This document shows positions 51,364 through 59,829 of a stretch of DNA of 64,000 nt, one piece after another. The stretch's first letter is position 1. Each line of letters opens with the position of its first letter. The notes under the pieces were generated by a model. That model saw nothing but the letters and a program-made list of their open reading frames with translations, was not told where the DNA came from and did no database searches. The stretch covers positions 62,001 to 126,000 of the forward strand of contig JAMWZC010000004.1 of NCBI GenBank assembly GCA_024304985.1, read 5' to 3'. Source of the DNA: Paracoccaceae bacterium (GTDB lineage Bacteria > Pseudomonadota > Alphaproteobacteria > Rhodobacterales > Rhodobacteraceae). The position numbers and the translations under genes were made by a program.

Positions 51364-53817
51364 TCAACCACGTTTGGCCTTGCCATCAGGCAAGGGCTGC
51401 GCGACCTCGAAAAACGCACCCCATGGGTCTGATGCAAGGTTCTGCAAACGCTCCAGCGCGTTGAACATGTTGAACGCGTCCCCGCTCTTGATCTGCGGCA
51501 GTTCCAACCACGACACCGGCATCGCCACCGGCGCACCCTCCCGCGCCCGCACGCCATAAGGCACGATCGCCGTGGCACCACGCCCATTGCGCAGGTAATC
51601 CACAAAAATACGTCCCTTCCGCGCGGATTTCGTGGACTTGGCGATAAACCGCTCCGGCGCATCCTGCTGCATCGCCTGTGCCATATCCTTGGCAAAGCCC
51701 TTGACCGCCGCCCATCCCGCTTGCGGCACCAAAGGGGCCACGACATGCAGACCCTTGCCGCCCGTCGTCTTGACAAAACTCCGTAGCCCCCGCGCGGCCA
51801 GCCTGTCGCGCACCTCAAAGGCCGCCTCCTGCACCTGCGCCCATGGCACGCTGTCGCCGGGGTCCAGATCCAGGATCACCTGATCCGGCCTTTCCAGATC
51901 GCTCATACTGGATTGCCAGGGATGAATCTCCAGCGCACCACCCTGCACCAGACCCAGCAATCCGTCGCTGCCCTCGATGCCCAGCAATTCGCCGCCCTGT
52001 TTGTCCTTGGGGTCGCGCAGGGTCAAGATCGCATCCCCCATGCCCCGCCATGGATGCTTCTGAAAGAAACACGCCTCGGCAATCCCGGACGGACATCTGA
52101 GCAGCGCCAGCGGCCTACCAACCACATAGGGTGCCATATAGCCCCAGACATCGGCGCAGAAACAGGCCAGATCGCTTTTGTTAATGGCGGCCTCCGGCCA
52201 ATACGCACGCTCAGGATGGGTCAGCTTGACCCGCGACAGTGTCGCACTTTTCGCAAGGTCATGCGGCGTCTCACGCAGGATCCCGGTCGCGGGCTTATCC
52301 TCGCGCAGGCCGCGGAAACTGGCGTGCCTGATCTTGCCGGCTTCCGTCCAGCCCGCGAATTCCACCTCGGCCACCAACTCAGGCCGGACAAAGCGAACAT
52401 CCCGCAGGCTCTTGGCCGCAGCATCCGGGAAGGGCGAGCGCTCCTGAAGCCGGGGCGTCAGCTTGGCGTGCAACTCTTCTGCCACCGCACGGCTGAACCC
52501 GGTGCCGACCCGACCCACATGCCGCAACGTGCCTTGCTCGAACACTCCCAGAACCAAAGACCCGATCGCCCTGTCCGACACAGAGGACGGGGCAAAACCA
52601 CCAATGACCATCTCCTGTCGCTCAGCGCATTTCGACTTGATCCAGTCCGAACTCCGCCCCGACTGATAGGCGCTGCGCTCTTTCTTCGAAATGACACCCT
52701 CAAGGCTGAGGCGGCAGGCATGTTGCAGGACCATCTCGCCCGGATCGTCAAAATGCGCGCTGAACCGCAACTGCGGACCGCAATCCGCCATGATCCCGGA
52801 CAAGGCCTCCTTGCGCGCCACAAGCGACGCTCCGCGCCAGTCCCTGCCATCCAGATACAGCAGATCGAAGGCGTAGAATACGAACCTGTCCTGCCGTCCC
52901 TTGCTCAGATCAGCCTGCAAGGCACCGAAATCCGTGGCGCCACCTGGCCCGTCCACGGTCATTTCCCCGTCCAGAATGGCACTCTCGACAGCCAGCGCCG
53001 CCAGCTGCCGGCGGATCGCATCACCGAACCTGTCAGACCAATCCTGCCCGCTCCGGGTGCGCAAAGCCGCGCGGCCATCCCGGATGATCGCCTGAATACG
53101 GTAGCCATCAAACTTGATCTCATGCAGCCATCCCGCGCCAGAAGGTGTGCCGCGTTTCAGCGTGGCCAGTTGCGGCGGCACAAAGTCCGGCATGGCCAAT
53201 GTCCGCACCCCGCCCAGCGCCCCCCGCTTGGATTGCGCCTCACCTTGGGGCTCGTCCTCGGGATCGGGGGCCGTCTTCGCCGTTCCGACCGACTCTGGAC
53301 GCTCATCCAGAATATCCGGCGCATCGCATTCCCGCGCCGCATCATCCGCCGATTTGATCAACAGCCAGTTGTCCCGACGCTCTGACTTGCGTCTGGCCAT
53401 CCTGACAAGATGCCACCGCCCGCCAAGTTTGCGGCCCTTCAGGGTGAATTCCAGATGCCCCTTCTCAAGCGCCTTGCGCGCGTCACCCTCAATCTCCCAT
53501 GTCCCCTTGTCCCACAGGATCACCTTGCCCGCCCCGTAATTGCCCTTCGGAATCTCACCCTCAAAACCGGCATACTCCAGCGGATGATCCTCGACCCGGA
53601 CGGCAAGACGCTTCTCGCTCGGCACCAGACTGGGACCGCGCGTGACGGCCCAACTCAACAAAACCCCATCAAGCTCCAGCCGGAAATCGTAATGCAAGCG
53701 GCGGGCATGGTGTTTCTGGATCACGAACGTTCGTCCCCGCTTGCGCCCAGCGCCTTTCCCCTCAGGTTCCGGCGATTTGGCGAAATCGCGCTTCCGACGA
53801 TAGGTGGCGATGCTCAT
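51364..53817 (-). CDS. ligD: Multifunctional DNA ligase D
   Basis: 817 aa in the order phosphoesterase (residues about 15-170, HHARRLHYDFRLELDG), ATP-dependent ligase (about 205-500, nucleophile Lys in EIKFDGYRIQA), and primase-polymerase (about 530-817, metal ligands in LDLDPGD). This PE-LIG-POL order is that of Pseudomonas LigD, the reverse of mycobacteria. It trims, fills and seals ends in Ku-dependent end joining. Starts 6 bases after the ku-2 stop, so they are one operon. Confidence 0.95.
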   Translation of the reverse strand: MSIATYRRKRDFAKSPEPEGKGAGRKRGRTFVIQKHHARRLHYDFRLELDGVLLSWAVTRGPSLVPSEKRLAVRVEDHPLEYAGFEGEIPKGNYGAGKVILWDKGTWEIEGDARKALEKGHLEFTLKGRKLGGRWHLVRMARRKSERRDNWLLIKSADDAARECDAPDILDERPESVGTAKTAPDPEDEPQGEAQSKRGALGGVRTLAMPDFVPPQLATLKRGTPSGAGWLHEIKFDGYRIQAIIRDGRAALRTRSGQDWSDRFGDAIRRQLAALAVESAILDGEMTVDGPGGATDFGALQADLSKGRQDRFVFYAFDLLYLDGRDWRGASLVARKEALSGIMADCGPQLRFSAHFDDPGEMVLQHACRLSLEGVISKKERSAYQSGRSSDWIKSKCAERQEMVIGGFAPSSVSDRAIGSLVLGVFEQGTLRHVGRVGTGFSRAVAEELHAKLTPRLQERSPFPDAAAKSLRDVRFVRPELVAEVEFAGWTEAGKIRHASFRGLREDKPATGILRETPHDLAKSATLSRVKLTHPERAYWPEAAINKSDLACFCADVWGYMAPYVVGRPLALLRCPSGIAEACFFQKHPWRGMGDAILTLRDPKDKQGGELLGIEGSDGLLGLVQGGALEIHPWQSSMSDLERPDQVILDLDPGDSVPWAQVQEAAFEVRDRLAARGLRSFVKTTGGKGLHVVAPLVPQAGWAAVKGFAKDMAQAMQQDAPERFIAKSTKSARKGRIFVDYLRNGRGATAIVPYGVRAREGAPVAMPVSWLELPQIKSGDAFNMFNALERLQNLASDPWGAFFEVAQPLPDGKAKRG

Positions 53818-53823
53818 CTCGCG

Positions 53824-54648
53824 TCACCCCGCGCTGCGTTTCGGTTTGCGCACGGACCGGGGTTTCGCGCTCTTGTCTGCCCCCGCGCTGGCCCGCAACG
53901 CCTCCATCAGATCGACGATCTTCTCCGGCGATTTGCGCTTGGGTGCTTTGATCGTGCCACCTTCGGCCTTGATCCGCACCAGCTCGGCCAGGGCGGCATC
54001 ATAGCGATCATCGAACTGCGACGGGTCAAAACTGCCGCGCCGCGTGTCGATGATATGCTTGGCGAGCGTCAACATTTCTCCGGTGATACGCTTGCTCGAT
54101 ACGGTCTTGAACGCCTCCGCCGCCGGTTGCACCTCGTAGTCGAAATGAAGGGTGTTGGCCATCAAACCACACCCCCGCGCCCGGATCACCACCGTGCGCA
54201 AACGGCGGAATAGAACCGTCTGCGCCAGTGCCGCCACATTCTCCTTGCGCAGCCCCTCGCGGATCACGCCAAAGGCTTCTTCATCCGCTTCCTCAGCCGG
54301 GGTCATGAAATAGGGTTTGTCGAAATAAACAGTCTCAACCTCGGCGCATGTCAGAAACGCCTTAACCTCAAGCGATTTGTCCGCCTCAGGAACAGCAGCC
54401 GCCATCTCTTCCGCGGACAAAACAACGTAAGATCCTTTGGAAATCTCATAACCCTTCTCCTGTTGGTCGCGCGGAACTGTCTTGCCCGTCACCTCATCCA
54501 CGAAAACGCGGCGCACCCGGTTGCCGGTTGTCGCATTCACGACATGGAAATGCGTCCTGTCCACAGTCGTCGCCGCGGCATAAAGAGCAACGCCGCAGGA
54601 CACCGCACCAATGGACAGCTGCCCTTTCCAGATCGCACGGGGTGCCAA
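53824..54648 (-). CDS. ku: Ku-type DNA end-binding protein 2
   Basis: 274 aa. The conserved N-terminus MAPRAIWKGQLSIGAVSCGV starts at a TTG (54648) with AAGGAGG eight bases upstream; the GTG two codons earlier would leave almost no spacing. Core motifs include FHVVNATTGNRV and DKPYFMTPAE, and the C-terminus is basic (KPRSVRKPKRSAG). It is in operon with ligD and the 28-aa membrane protein and clearly differs from Ku 1. Confidence 0.93.
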   Translation of the reverse strand: MAPRAIWKGQLSIGAVSCGVALYAAATTVDRTHFHVVNATTGNRVRRVFVDEVTGKTVPRDQQEKGYEISKGSYVVLSAEEMAAAVPEADKSLEVKAFLTCAEVETVYFDKPYFMTPAEEADEEAFGVIREGLRKENVAALAQTVLFRRLRTVVIRARGCGLMANTLHFDYEVQPAAEAFKTVSSKRITGEMLTLAKHIIDTRRGSFDPSQFDDRYDAALAELVRIKAEGGTIKAPKRKSPEKIVDLMEALRASAGADKSAKPRSVRKPKRSAG

Positions 54649-54666
54649 AACCACCGCCTCCTTCTG

Positions 54667-54753
54667 TCAGAAGATCAGCATCAGCAACAAAACGATGACA
54701 ACCAGCCCGACCAGAAATATCGCGCCAACTGCTCCACCAATGAATTTGAACAT
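54667..54753 (-). CDS. 28-aa single-helix membrane protein
   Basis: MFKFIGGAVGAIFLVGLVVI, then VLLLMLIF: one hydrophobic helix. The ATG at 54753 follows GGAGAGCGAG, and its stop is 18 bases before the ku-2 TTG. An EcfG-type promoter lies at 54790-54814, so this tiny gene is first in the ku-ligD operon. Function unknown; small stress-induced membrane peptides are common in such regulons. Confidence 0.65.
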   Translation of the reverse strand: MFKFIGGAVGAIFLVGLVVIVLLLMLIF

Positions 54754-54789
54754 CTCGCTCTCCTCAGTTTCAATCTAATGTCTGGATGT

Positions 54790-54814
54790 AACTCCCACCG
54801 ACACACGATGTTCC
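54790..54814 (-). promoter_or_regulatory. Candidate EcfG promoter for the small-protein-ku-ligD operon
   Basis: On the minus strand GGAAC (54814-54810), 16 bases, AGTT (54793-54790), 37 bases upstream of the 28-aa gene. Confidence 0.55.
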
Positions 54815-54860
54815 TGAAAGCCTTGAGAATGTTGAAGTTCCTCCCCGCCGTCCCGCGCCC

Positions 54861-54885
54861 GGAACAAAACCCAGCCTCAGGCGTT
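54861..54885 (+). promoter_or_regulatory. EcfG promoter, consensus
   Basis: GGAAC (54861-54865), 16 bases, CGTT (54882-54885). It is a perfect consensus site 60 bases upstream of the DUF3008-like gene. Confidence 0.75.
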
Positions 54886-54944
54886 TCACTCACCAACAAG
54901 CATTGCCGCCCGTCGGGCGGATGACGACACGAAAGGATCTATTC

Positions 54945-55139
54945 ATGCCTGCACAATCCAAAGCGCAGCAAAAGGCGGCAGGTGCCGCACTCTCCGCCAA
55001 ACGCGGCGAGAGCAAGGTCAATGACCTCCAGGGGGCGTCCAAGGATATGTATGACAGCATGACCGAGAAAGAGCTGGAAGAACTCGCCTCCACGCCTCGT
55101 AAAGGCTTGCCCGAAAAAAAAGATGATGACGACGTGTGA
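54945..55139 (+). CDS. DUF3008-like small stress protein
   Basis: 64 aa from the ATG at 54945 with GAAAGGA upstream. Sequence landmarks: PAQSKAQQKAAGAALSAKRG, then SKDMYDSMTEKELEELA and a Lys/Asp-rich tail. This matches the short DUF3008 proteins found near stress genes; the function is not known. Very polar, probably disordered or nucleoid-associated. Confidence 0.8.
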   Translation: MPAQSKAQQKAAGAALSAKRGESKVNDLQGASKDMYDSMTEKELEELASTPRKGLPEKKDDDDV

Positions 55140-55196
55140 CTGTCCGCAATTGTAAGGGACACCCTGTGGCCATGTCGCCATCCTTTGCCCGGGGAT

Positions 55197-55784
55197 ATGC
55201 CCATGGGTGACAAGACGCACAGGCTGGATGCGTTGTTCCAAACGCTTCAGGACGTCAGCAAGCGGGATACCGTCATGGTGCGCGATGTCGTCGCCGCGAT
55301 CGGGCGACGCAGCATGGTTCCGTTTCTGCTCGTGCCCGCCTTTCTGGCGGCCACACCACTTTCAGGAATACCAGGCCTGTCAACAGCTTGCGGCCTGACT
55401 ATTGCGCTTGTCTCTCTCCGCATGTTGCTGGATTTCGACCACATGGCCCTGCCATAATGGATCGAGGACAGACCCCTCGACGGCGCGAAACTGCGCAGGA
55501 TCCTGAACACCTCCGCGCCTGTCGTGCACTGGATCGACCGCCACGCCCGCACCCGCTGGAGCTGGATGTTTCAGAGGTCACTTATCTGGCTGCCTCAGAC
55601 GCTATGCCTGATTTCGGGCCTCAGCATGCCCATTCTGGAATTCATCCCCTTCACCGCATCCATAGCGGCAACCGGCGTCTGCGTATTGTCGCTGTCCATG
55701 TTCATTCACGACGGCCGATTGTTCCTGATCGGATTGGTGCCCTATCTGGCTCTGATCTACTTCTTGGCAGCGTGCATAACGTGA
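55197..55784 (+). pseudogene. exoD: ExoD-like membrane protein interrupted by a stop codon
   Basis: Two open segments in the same frame: one reading from 55197 (MPMGDKTHRLDALF) to a TAA at 55455-55457, and a second continuing directly with WIEDRPLDGAKL and three or four hydrophobic helices to 55784. Joined, they give an about 195-aa ExoD-type exopolysaccharide synthesis protein of normal length. The TAA falls where ExoD proteins have a Leu-Pro-x-Trp stretch (LP-stop-WIED). So a point nonsense mutation or a sequencing error truncates it. It follows the DUF3008-like gene closely and may share its stress promoter. Confidence 0.75.
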
Positions 55785-55894
55785 AGGGTTGCACATCATC
55801 GGCACAGTTTTGCTCACCTTAAGAATAGATGATCTTAGGTATAGGTGTTTTCGACCAAGGGTAGAATTATATCTCTCGCAGACCTCTCAAGGCG

Positions 55895-55919
55895 GGAACC
55901 ACATTTCAGCGGGTGCGTT
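55895..55919 (+). promoter_or_regulatory. EcfG promoter, consensus, before the sigma factor gene
   Basis: GGAAC (55895-55899), 16 bases, CGTT (55916-55919), 75 bases before the sigma factor ATG. This predicts autoregulation. Confidence 0.75.
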
Positions 55920-55994
55920 TGTTTTGGTGTGAGATGTGAAAAGCCCTGCAAAGGGGCCTCATTCACCGTTTCGTTGCAAGCTGAGAGGACTGAA

Positions 55995-56468
55995 ATGTCT
56001 GATAGTGTGGAAAGCCATCTGCCTGCGCTGCGAGCATATGCAAGATCGCTGACCAGGAACCACGCCGATGCGGATGATCTGGTTCAGGAGACGCTCGAGC
56101 GTGCAATCAAATATGTCTCGTCCTACGAAACTGGAACGAACATGCGGGCGTGGTTGTTCACCATCATGCGTAATCGGTTCTATACGAATGTCGCCAAACA
56201 GGCGCGCGAACGGACAGGATCGGAAGACTGCGTCTCGCATGTGCCTTCGGTTCCAGCCAAGCAGGAATGGCACCTTCAGGGCAAGGAAATCATGAAGGCA
56301 ATAGATGACCTTCCCACGCAATACCGTGAGGCAATCATTCTGGTAGTCGTCATTGGCGAAAGCTATATCGACGCCGCAAAACTGCTCGAATGCGAAATCG
56401 GAACAATCAAGAGCCGGATCAACCGTGGCCGCAAGATGTTGCAGGATGCATTGGGCGATATTCAGTGA
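55995..56468 (+). CDS. ECF sigma factor, EcfG-like (general stress response)
   Basis: 157 aa from the ATG at 55995 (GAGAGG upstream). Sigma region 2 is seen in LRAYARSLTRNHADADDLVQ and NMRAWLFTIMRNRFY; region 4 in AIDDLPTQYREAIILV and AKLLECEIGTIKSRINRGR. The wording matches EcfG (ECF15) sigma factors that read GGAAC/CGTT promoters. Such a site lies upstream, and thirteen more occur in the island. The usual neighbours nepR and phyR are not in this window, so this may be an additional EcfG paralogue. Confidence 0.88.
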   Translation: MSDSVESHLPALRAYARSLTRNHADADDLVQETLERAIKYVSSYETGTNMRAWLFTIMRNRFYTNVAKQARERTGSEDCVSHVPSVPAKQEWHLQGKEIMKAIDDLPTQYREAIILVVVIGESYIDAAKLLECEIGTIKSRINRGRKMLQDALGDIQ

Positions 56469-56546
56469 TCCGGCGCGCCTGAATTGAAATGGCGCCCCCG
56501 CCGAAACGGGAACGCCCTTGTCCTTGATCAACGAAAATACGGCAGA

Positions 56547-57191
56547 TCAGTTGTCGCTGGATGCATCGTCCACAATCAGCGTGACCTTGTCACCCGTGCC
56601 AGGCTCGACGACCGCTGCGACCACGTCATCGACCGCATAATTCTCCGCTTCCAATGCAGATGTCAGCGTGTCATTGCCTTCAATCGCGCTGCGCAGACCG
56701 TCCTGGCTGCCCTCCAGGTCAGACATGGCCTTGTCGAGCAGCGGCATTTCGCTGTCGTCCGCACTCTCCAACTCTGACAGGGTTACGACCTCGACCTCAG
56801 CCTCGGATGACAGATCGCCAAGTTCGGTGGACCAGTCCTGATCGCCGCTCGCCGACATGCTGAGCGACGTGATCAACTGACGATGGTCGCCATCCACCGA
56901 GGTGGAAGAGGCGCTGTCAGTCGTGCTGGCCGATCCGGTGCCGGTAGCCGATCCGTTGCCGGTGCCGGTGCTCGAACCTGTGCTCGAATCCGTGCCGGCG
57001 CCAGTTCCAGTCGTCGTGCCGGTCGTTGTGCCACTCGACGTTCCTGTGGGCGAGCCGCCAGCACCAGCCCCCGACTCCGTTGAGGCGCCGGGCACGGTAT
57101 CCGTCTGCGTCGTTGCCGATTGCGCCAATGCCAGGGGCGACGTGGATGCCATCAAGAATGCGGCAAGTATCAGTCCATTCTTCTTGATCAT
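56547..57191 (-). CDS. Exported low-complexity Gly/Ser/Thr protein
   Basis: 214 aa from the ATG at 57191 (AGGAGAA upstream). Cleavable signal peptide (KKNGLILAAFLMASTSPLALA, cleavage near AQS). The next 70 residues are a Gly-Thr-Ser repeat tract (for example TGTGAGTDSSTGSS), followed by an acidic, more ordered C-terminal domain with many Asp/Glu. Unknown family. The repeat tract is prone to length variation. An EcfG-type promoter precedes it. Confidence 0.75.
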   Translation of the reverse strand: MIKKNGLILAAFLMASTSPLALAQSATTQTDTVPGASTESGAGAGGSPTGTSSGTTTGTTTGTGAGTDSSTGSSTGTGNGSATGTGSASTTDSASSTSVDGDHRQLITSLSMSASGDQDWSTELGDLSSEAEVEVVTLSELESADDSEMPLLDKAMSDLEGSQDGLRSAIEGNDTLTSALEAENYAVDDVVAAVVEPGTGDKVTLIVDDASSDN

Positions 57192-57237
57192 GGTATTCTC
57201 CTTTTTCACGACAGGGTCTCTTGATCCCTGGGGCCCT

Positions 57238-57262
57238 AACCAGAGCACCTCTGCTTTGTTCC
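57238..57262 (-). promoter_or_regulatory. Candidate EcfG promoter
   Basis: On the minus strand GGAAC (57262-57258), 16 bases, GGTT (57241-57238), 47 bases before the low-complexity exported protein gene. Confidence 0.6.
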
Positions 57263-57318
57263 CGCGCATGATCCGTGCTCCGGCTGGCCTGCAAGAAACC
57301 GCCGTCCCCGTTTCGTCA

Positions 57319-57936
57319 TCAATGGAAATTCTGGTCCTTCAGAAGCCTCGCAAACTCCTCCCGCGTCTGGCGCGGACGAATCTGCCGGGTCATGATGTCT
57401 TGCGCCGCAAAACTGCAACCATGCGTGTCGCGCTCGGCCGCGAACGTCTTGCTTGCCGCAACGACGCGGTCGATCTGGCCGGAAATCGCAACGACGGTGA
57501 TGGTGACGGTGTCGATTTCGTCGCTTGTCCAATCCTCCTTCAGCCGGATGCGCGCGCGCCGCGCCAGATCATCCAGCGATCCGATATCGACGGTCTGGCC
57601 GGGATGAAGCGTGCCACGGTTCGTGCGGGCCAAGGGATCGTCAACATCGTCCTCCGACAGCTCGTCACGATCCGTAATCCGGGTGCGCGAGGAATGGCCG
57701 TTGCTGCTCAGCTCGGCAATGATCGCCTGCACATAGATGGGTGTGCTGCCAAGATTGGTCACAAGACAGCGCGACCGCGCCCCCTGCGCCGCCCCCAGAT
57801 CCACATGGATCACATTGCGCCCCTGCCTCAGGTGGCTCATCAGGAACACCTGAAGGTAGACAGTCCAGATCAGCACCATCGCGGCATTCAGGCCGGCGTT
57901 GATCAGATCGACGTGCTCGGACAGAAGGTCTGGCAT
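57319..57936 (-). CDS. Hypothetical membrane-anchored protein
   Basis: 205 aa from the ATG at 57936 (GGGA upstream); the longer frame to 58089 is not supported. One transmembrane helix near the N-terminus (INAGLNAAMVLIWTVYLQVF), then a soluble domain (VIHVDLGAAQGARSRCLVTN onward) that is rich in beta-strand-like segments. Family not recognised. Preceded by an EcfG-type site in a region with divergent promoters. Confidence 0.65.
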   Translation of the reverse strand: MPDLLSEHVDLINAGLNAAMVLIWTVYLQVFLMSHLRQGRNVIHVDLGAAQGARSRCLVTNLGSTPIYVQAIIAELSSNGHSSRTRITDRDELSEDDVDDPLARTNRGTLHPGQTVDIGSLDDLARRARIRLKEDWTSDEIDTVTITVVAISGQIDRVVAASKTFAAERDTHGCSFAAQDIMTRQIRPRQTREEFARLLKDQNFH

Positions 57937-57970
57937 GAGGCATCCCGTTTCAGAAAATAACGACGCGCCC

Positions 57971-57995
57971 AACCCGCGAGACAGGAACGGGTTCC
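57971..57995 (-). promoter_or_regulatory. Candidate EcfG promoter, divergent partner 1
   Basis: On the minus strand GGAAC (57995-57991), 16 bases, GGTT (57974-57971), before the 205-aa gene. It overlaps the oppositely oriented site at 57984-58008 through the palindrome GGAACGGGTTCC. Confidence 0.5.
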
Positions 57996-58008
57996 AGACA
58001 GCGCCGTC
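57984..58008 (+). promoter_or_regulatory. Candidate EcfG promoter, divergent partner 2
   Basis: GGAAC (57984-57988), 16 bases, CGTC (58005-58008), about 120 bases before the DUF892 gene. The -10 has one mismatch. Confidence 0.5.
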
Positions 58009-58126
58009 CCACTGGGGCTGTCCGCCGATCTCTCGGACGGGTGGAACATCGGGCGATACTGACGGTTGGCCTGTTGCGGATCGCGGCAATCCTGCCGTGT
58101 CCCAGCAATAAACAAGGAGTCACGCA

Positions 58127-58627
58127 ATGGCATTGTTCTCAAAAGATATCCAGACGATGCAGGATCTCTATCTGCACACGCTCAAGGACATCTATTACGC
58201 AGAGCAGCAGATCGAAAAAGCCCTGCCGAAAATGATCGACAAAGCGTCAGCCGGCCCGCTGCGCGACGGGTTTGAAACGCATCTGGAAGAAACGCGCGGC
58301 CATGTCACGCGTCTGGAAGAGGTCTTCAATATGCTGGGGGAAACGCCCAAGGGCACGACCTGTCCCGCGATTGACGGGATCATCCAGGAAGCGAATGAAA
58401 TCGCAAAGGATACCGCAGATGCCTCGGTTCTGGATGCGGCCCTTGCAGCAGCGGCGCAGGCGGTGGAGCATTATGAAATGACCCGCTACGGCACTTTGAT
58501 CGCATGGTCCAAGGAATTGGGCCGCGACGATTGCGCCTCGCTCTTTGAACAAACTCTGGCCGAGGAAAAAGCCGCCGACAAGAAACTGACGCAGATCGCC
58601 GAGCAGCGCCTGAACAAGGCCGCCTGA
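58127..58627 (+). CDS. DUF892/YciF-like ferritin-fold stress protein
   Basis: 166 aa, all-helical. LHTLKDIYYAEQQIEKALPKM and FETHLEETRGHVTRLEEVF carry the Glu/His metal-ligand pattern of YciF/DUF892 four-helix ferritin-like proteins, continued in AVEHYEMTRYGTL. These proteins are induced in general stress; the metal chemistry is presumed di-iron. CAAGGAG precedes the ATG. A strong terminator follows. Confidence 0.92.
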   Translation: MALFSKDIQTMQDLYLHTLKDIYYAEQQIEKALPKMIDKASAGPLRDGFETHLEETRGHVTRLEEVFNMLGETPKGTTCPAIDGIIQEANEIAKDTADASVLDAALAAAAQAVEHYEMTRYGTLIAWSKELGRDDCASLFEQTLAEEKAADKKLTQIAEQRLNKAA

Positions 58628-58644
58628 GCCAATCCGTCGTCACA

Positions 58645-58678
58645 AGCCGGGCGGGAGTTCCGCCCGGCTTTCCCTTTC
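58645..58678 (+). terminator. Rho-independent terminator after DUF892
   Basis: AGCCGGGCGG (58645-58654), loop GAGTT, CCGCCCGGCT (58660-58669), then a T-rich tail. A perfect 10-bp stem between convergent genes. Confidence 0.85.
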
Positions 58679-58963
58679 TCAATCGGAAAGCGGCACCACC
58701 GGGTCCGGCGCTTGATCCTGCGGATTGCGTTCGTCTGTCGTCTGGGGCACGTCCACGGGGTCGGTGTCATCCATGCCCTCGGCTTCGGTTCCCTGACGCT
58801 CGATCTGGCCATCCGTCTCCAACGGCCCGGTCACGTCCTCCGTTTCTCCGTCGACCCACCACACAACGACGATGACGGCAATCACCACCCCGATGACAAA
58901 GGCGAGAAGCGGTGTCTTTCTGCGGCCTGCTGCGGGGTCAAATCTGATCTTCTGCTGGTTCAT
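58679..58963 (-). CDS. Small single-helix membrane protein with acidic tail
   Basis: 94 aa from the ATG at 58963 (MNQQKIRFDPAAGRRKT); the GTG two codons earlier is possible. One helix (LLAFVIGVVIAVIVVVWW) and then an acidic, Asp/Glu/Thr-rich exposed tail (ETEDVTGPLETDGQIERQ). Unknown function. Gene has an EcfG-type promoter and ends at the DUF892 terminator. Confidence 0.7.
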   Translation of the reverse strand: MNQQKIRFDPAAGRRKTPLLAFVIGVVIAVIVVVWWVDGETEDVTGPLETDGQIERQGTEAEGMDDTDPVDVPQTTDERNPQDQAPDPVVPLSD

Positions 58964-59012
58964 CTGCAAACCTCCAACGATCTCGGGACAAGTTTATGGC
59001 GCTGATCACGTA

Positions 59013-59037
59013 AACCTTGACGCGTCTGGAAAGTTCC
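59013..59037 (-). promoter_or_regulatory. Candidate EcfG promoter
   Basis: On the minus strand GGAAC (59037-59033), 16 bases, GGTT (59016-59013), 50 bases before the small membrane protein gene; divergent to the site at 59061-59085. Confidence 0.6.
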
Positions 59038-59060
59038 ACGCCCCCTTGCCGTCATGCCAT

Positions 59061-59085
59061 GGAACAAAGATGCCCCCGGTTCGTT
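59061..59085 (+). promoter_or_regulatory. EcfG promoter, consensus
   Basis: GGAAC (59061-59065), 16 bases, CGTT (59082-59085), 78 bases before the DUF305 gene. Perfect match. Confidence 0.75.
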
Positions 59086-59163
59086 GGGACGGGGATGCGG
59101 GGCCGATTGCCCAAGCTGTCATGACGCGCGCATCCGCTTTGCCCACAGCCAAGGAGAAAACAG

Positions 59164-59619
59164 ATGCAGAACCACTATCTTCGTTTCCTCGCGATGATCG
59201 CCACATCCACCGTGCTGATGTTTGGGCTGATGTATCTGAACAGCTCCAGCTGGGATCATGTCTTCTTCAGCGAAACCCGCGTCTACATGGCCGCCTACAT
59301 GGGGGCGATGATGGCGGTCGTGATGCTGGCCTTCATGCTGAAAATGTATAGAAATCCCGTGGTGAACGCGTTGATCCTCGCCGCTTCGGCCCTGATCTTC
59401 ATCACCTCCCTGTGGTTGCTGCGCAGCCAGAGCACCGTGGGCGACATCGCATGGATGCGCGCGATGATCCCGCATCATTCCATCGCCATCCTGACCAGCG
59501 AGCGTGCCAATCTGACCGACCCCCGCGTCCGCGATCTGGCCACCCGTATCATCGAAACGCAACACGCCGAAATTGCCGAGATGAAAACCCTCATCCGGGT
59601 TCTGAACGTAGAGAACTGA
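59164..59619 (+). CDS. DUF305 membrane protein
   Basis: 151 aa with three or four helices in the N-terminal part and a DUF305 motif MIPHHSIAILTSERA followed by IIETQHAEIAEMKTLI. The paired His residues suggest metal, probably copper, binding on the outer face, as proposed for DUF305 proteins. AAGGAGA precedes the ATG at 59164. Expected under EcfG control. Confidence 0.88.
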   Translation: MQNHYLRFLAMIATSTVLMFGLMYLNSSSWDHVFFSETRVYMAAYMGAMMAVVMLAFMLKMYRNPVVNALILAASALIFITSLWLLRSQSTVGDIAWMRAMIPHHSIAILTSERANLTDPRVRDLATRIIETQHAEIAEMKTLIRVLNVEN

Positions 59620-59829
59620 CCTCGCCAAAACTGCCGGTCCAAGACTGCCGGAAAGCCCGTGCCGTTCTGATGCAGCCAAACCGCACAGCCGATCTCCAGC
59701 AGCACCGACACCAGCGGAAAAACAGGCGGGACATGCCCTGCACCGCGCGCTCTCTCAGCGCAAGGGTGATGGGCCAATTCCTCCATGAGAGCCTGTTCAT
59801 GACAGGACATGCGCGCCCGTCCTCGGCGC

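Noticed and set aside
51913-53385. 490-codon plus-strand frame inside ligD
   Set aside because: Antisense to the conserved ligase and polymerase domains of LigD; composition typical of a shadow frame.
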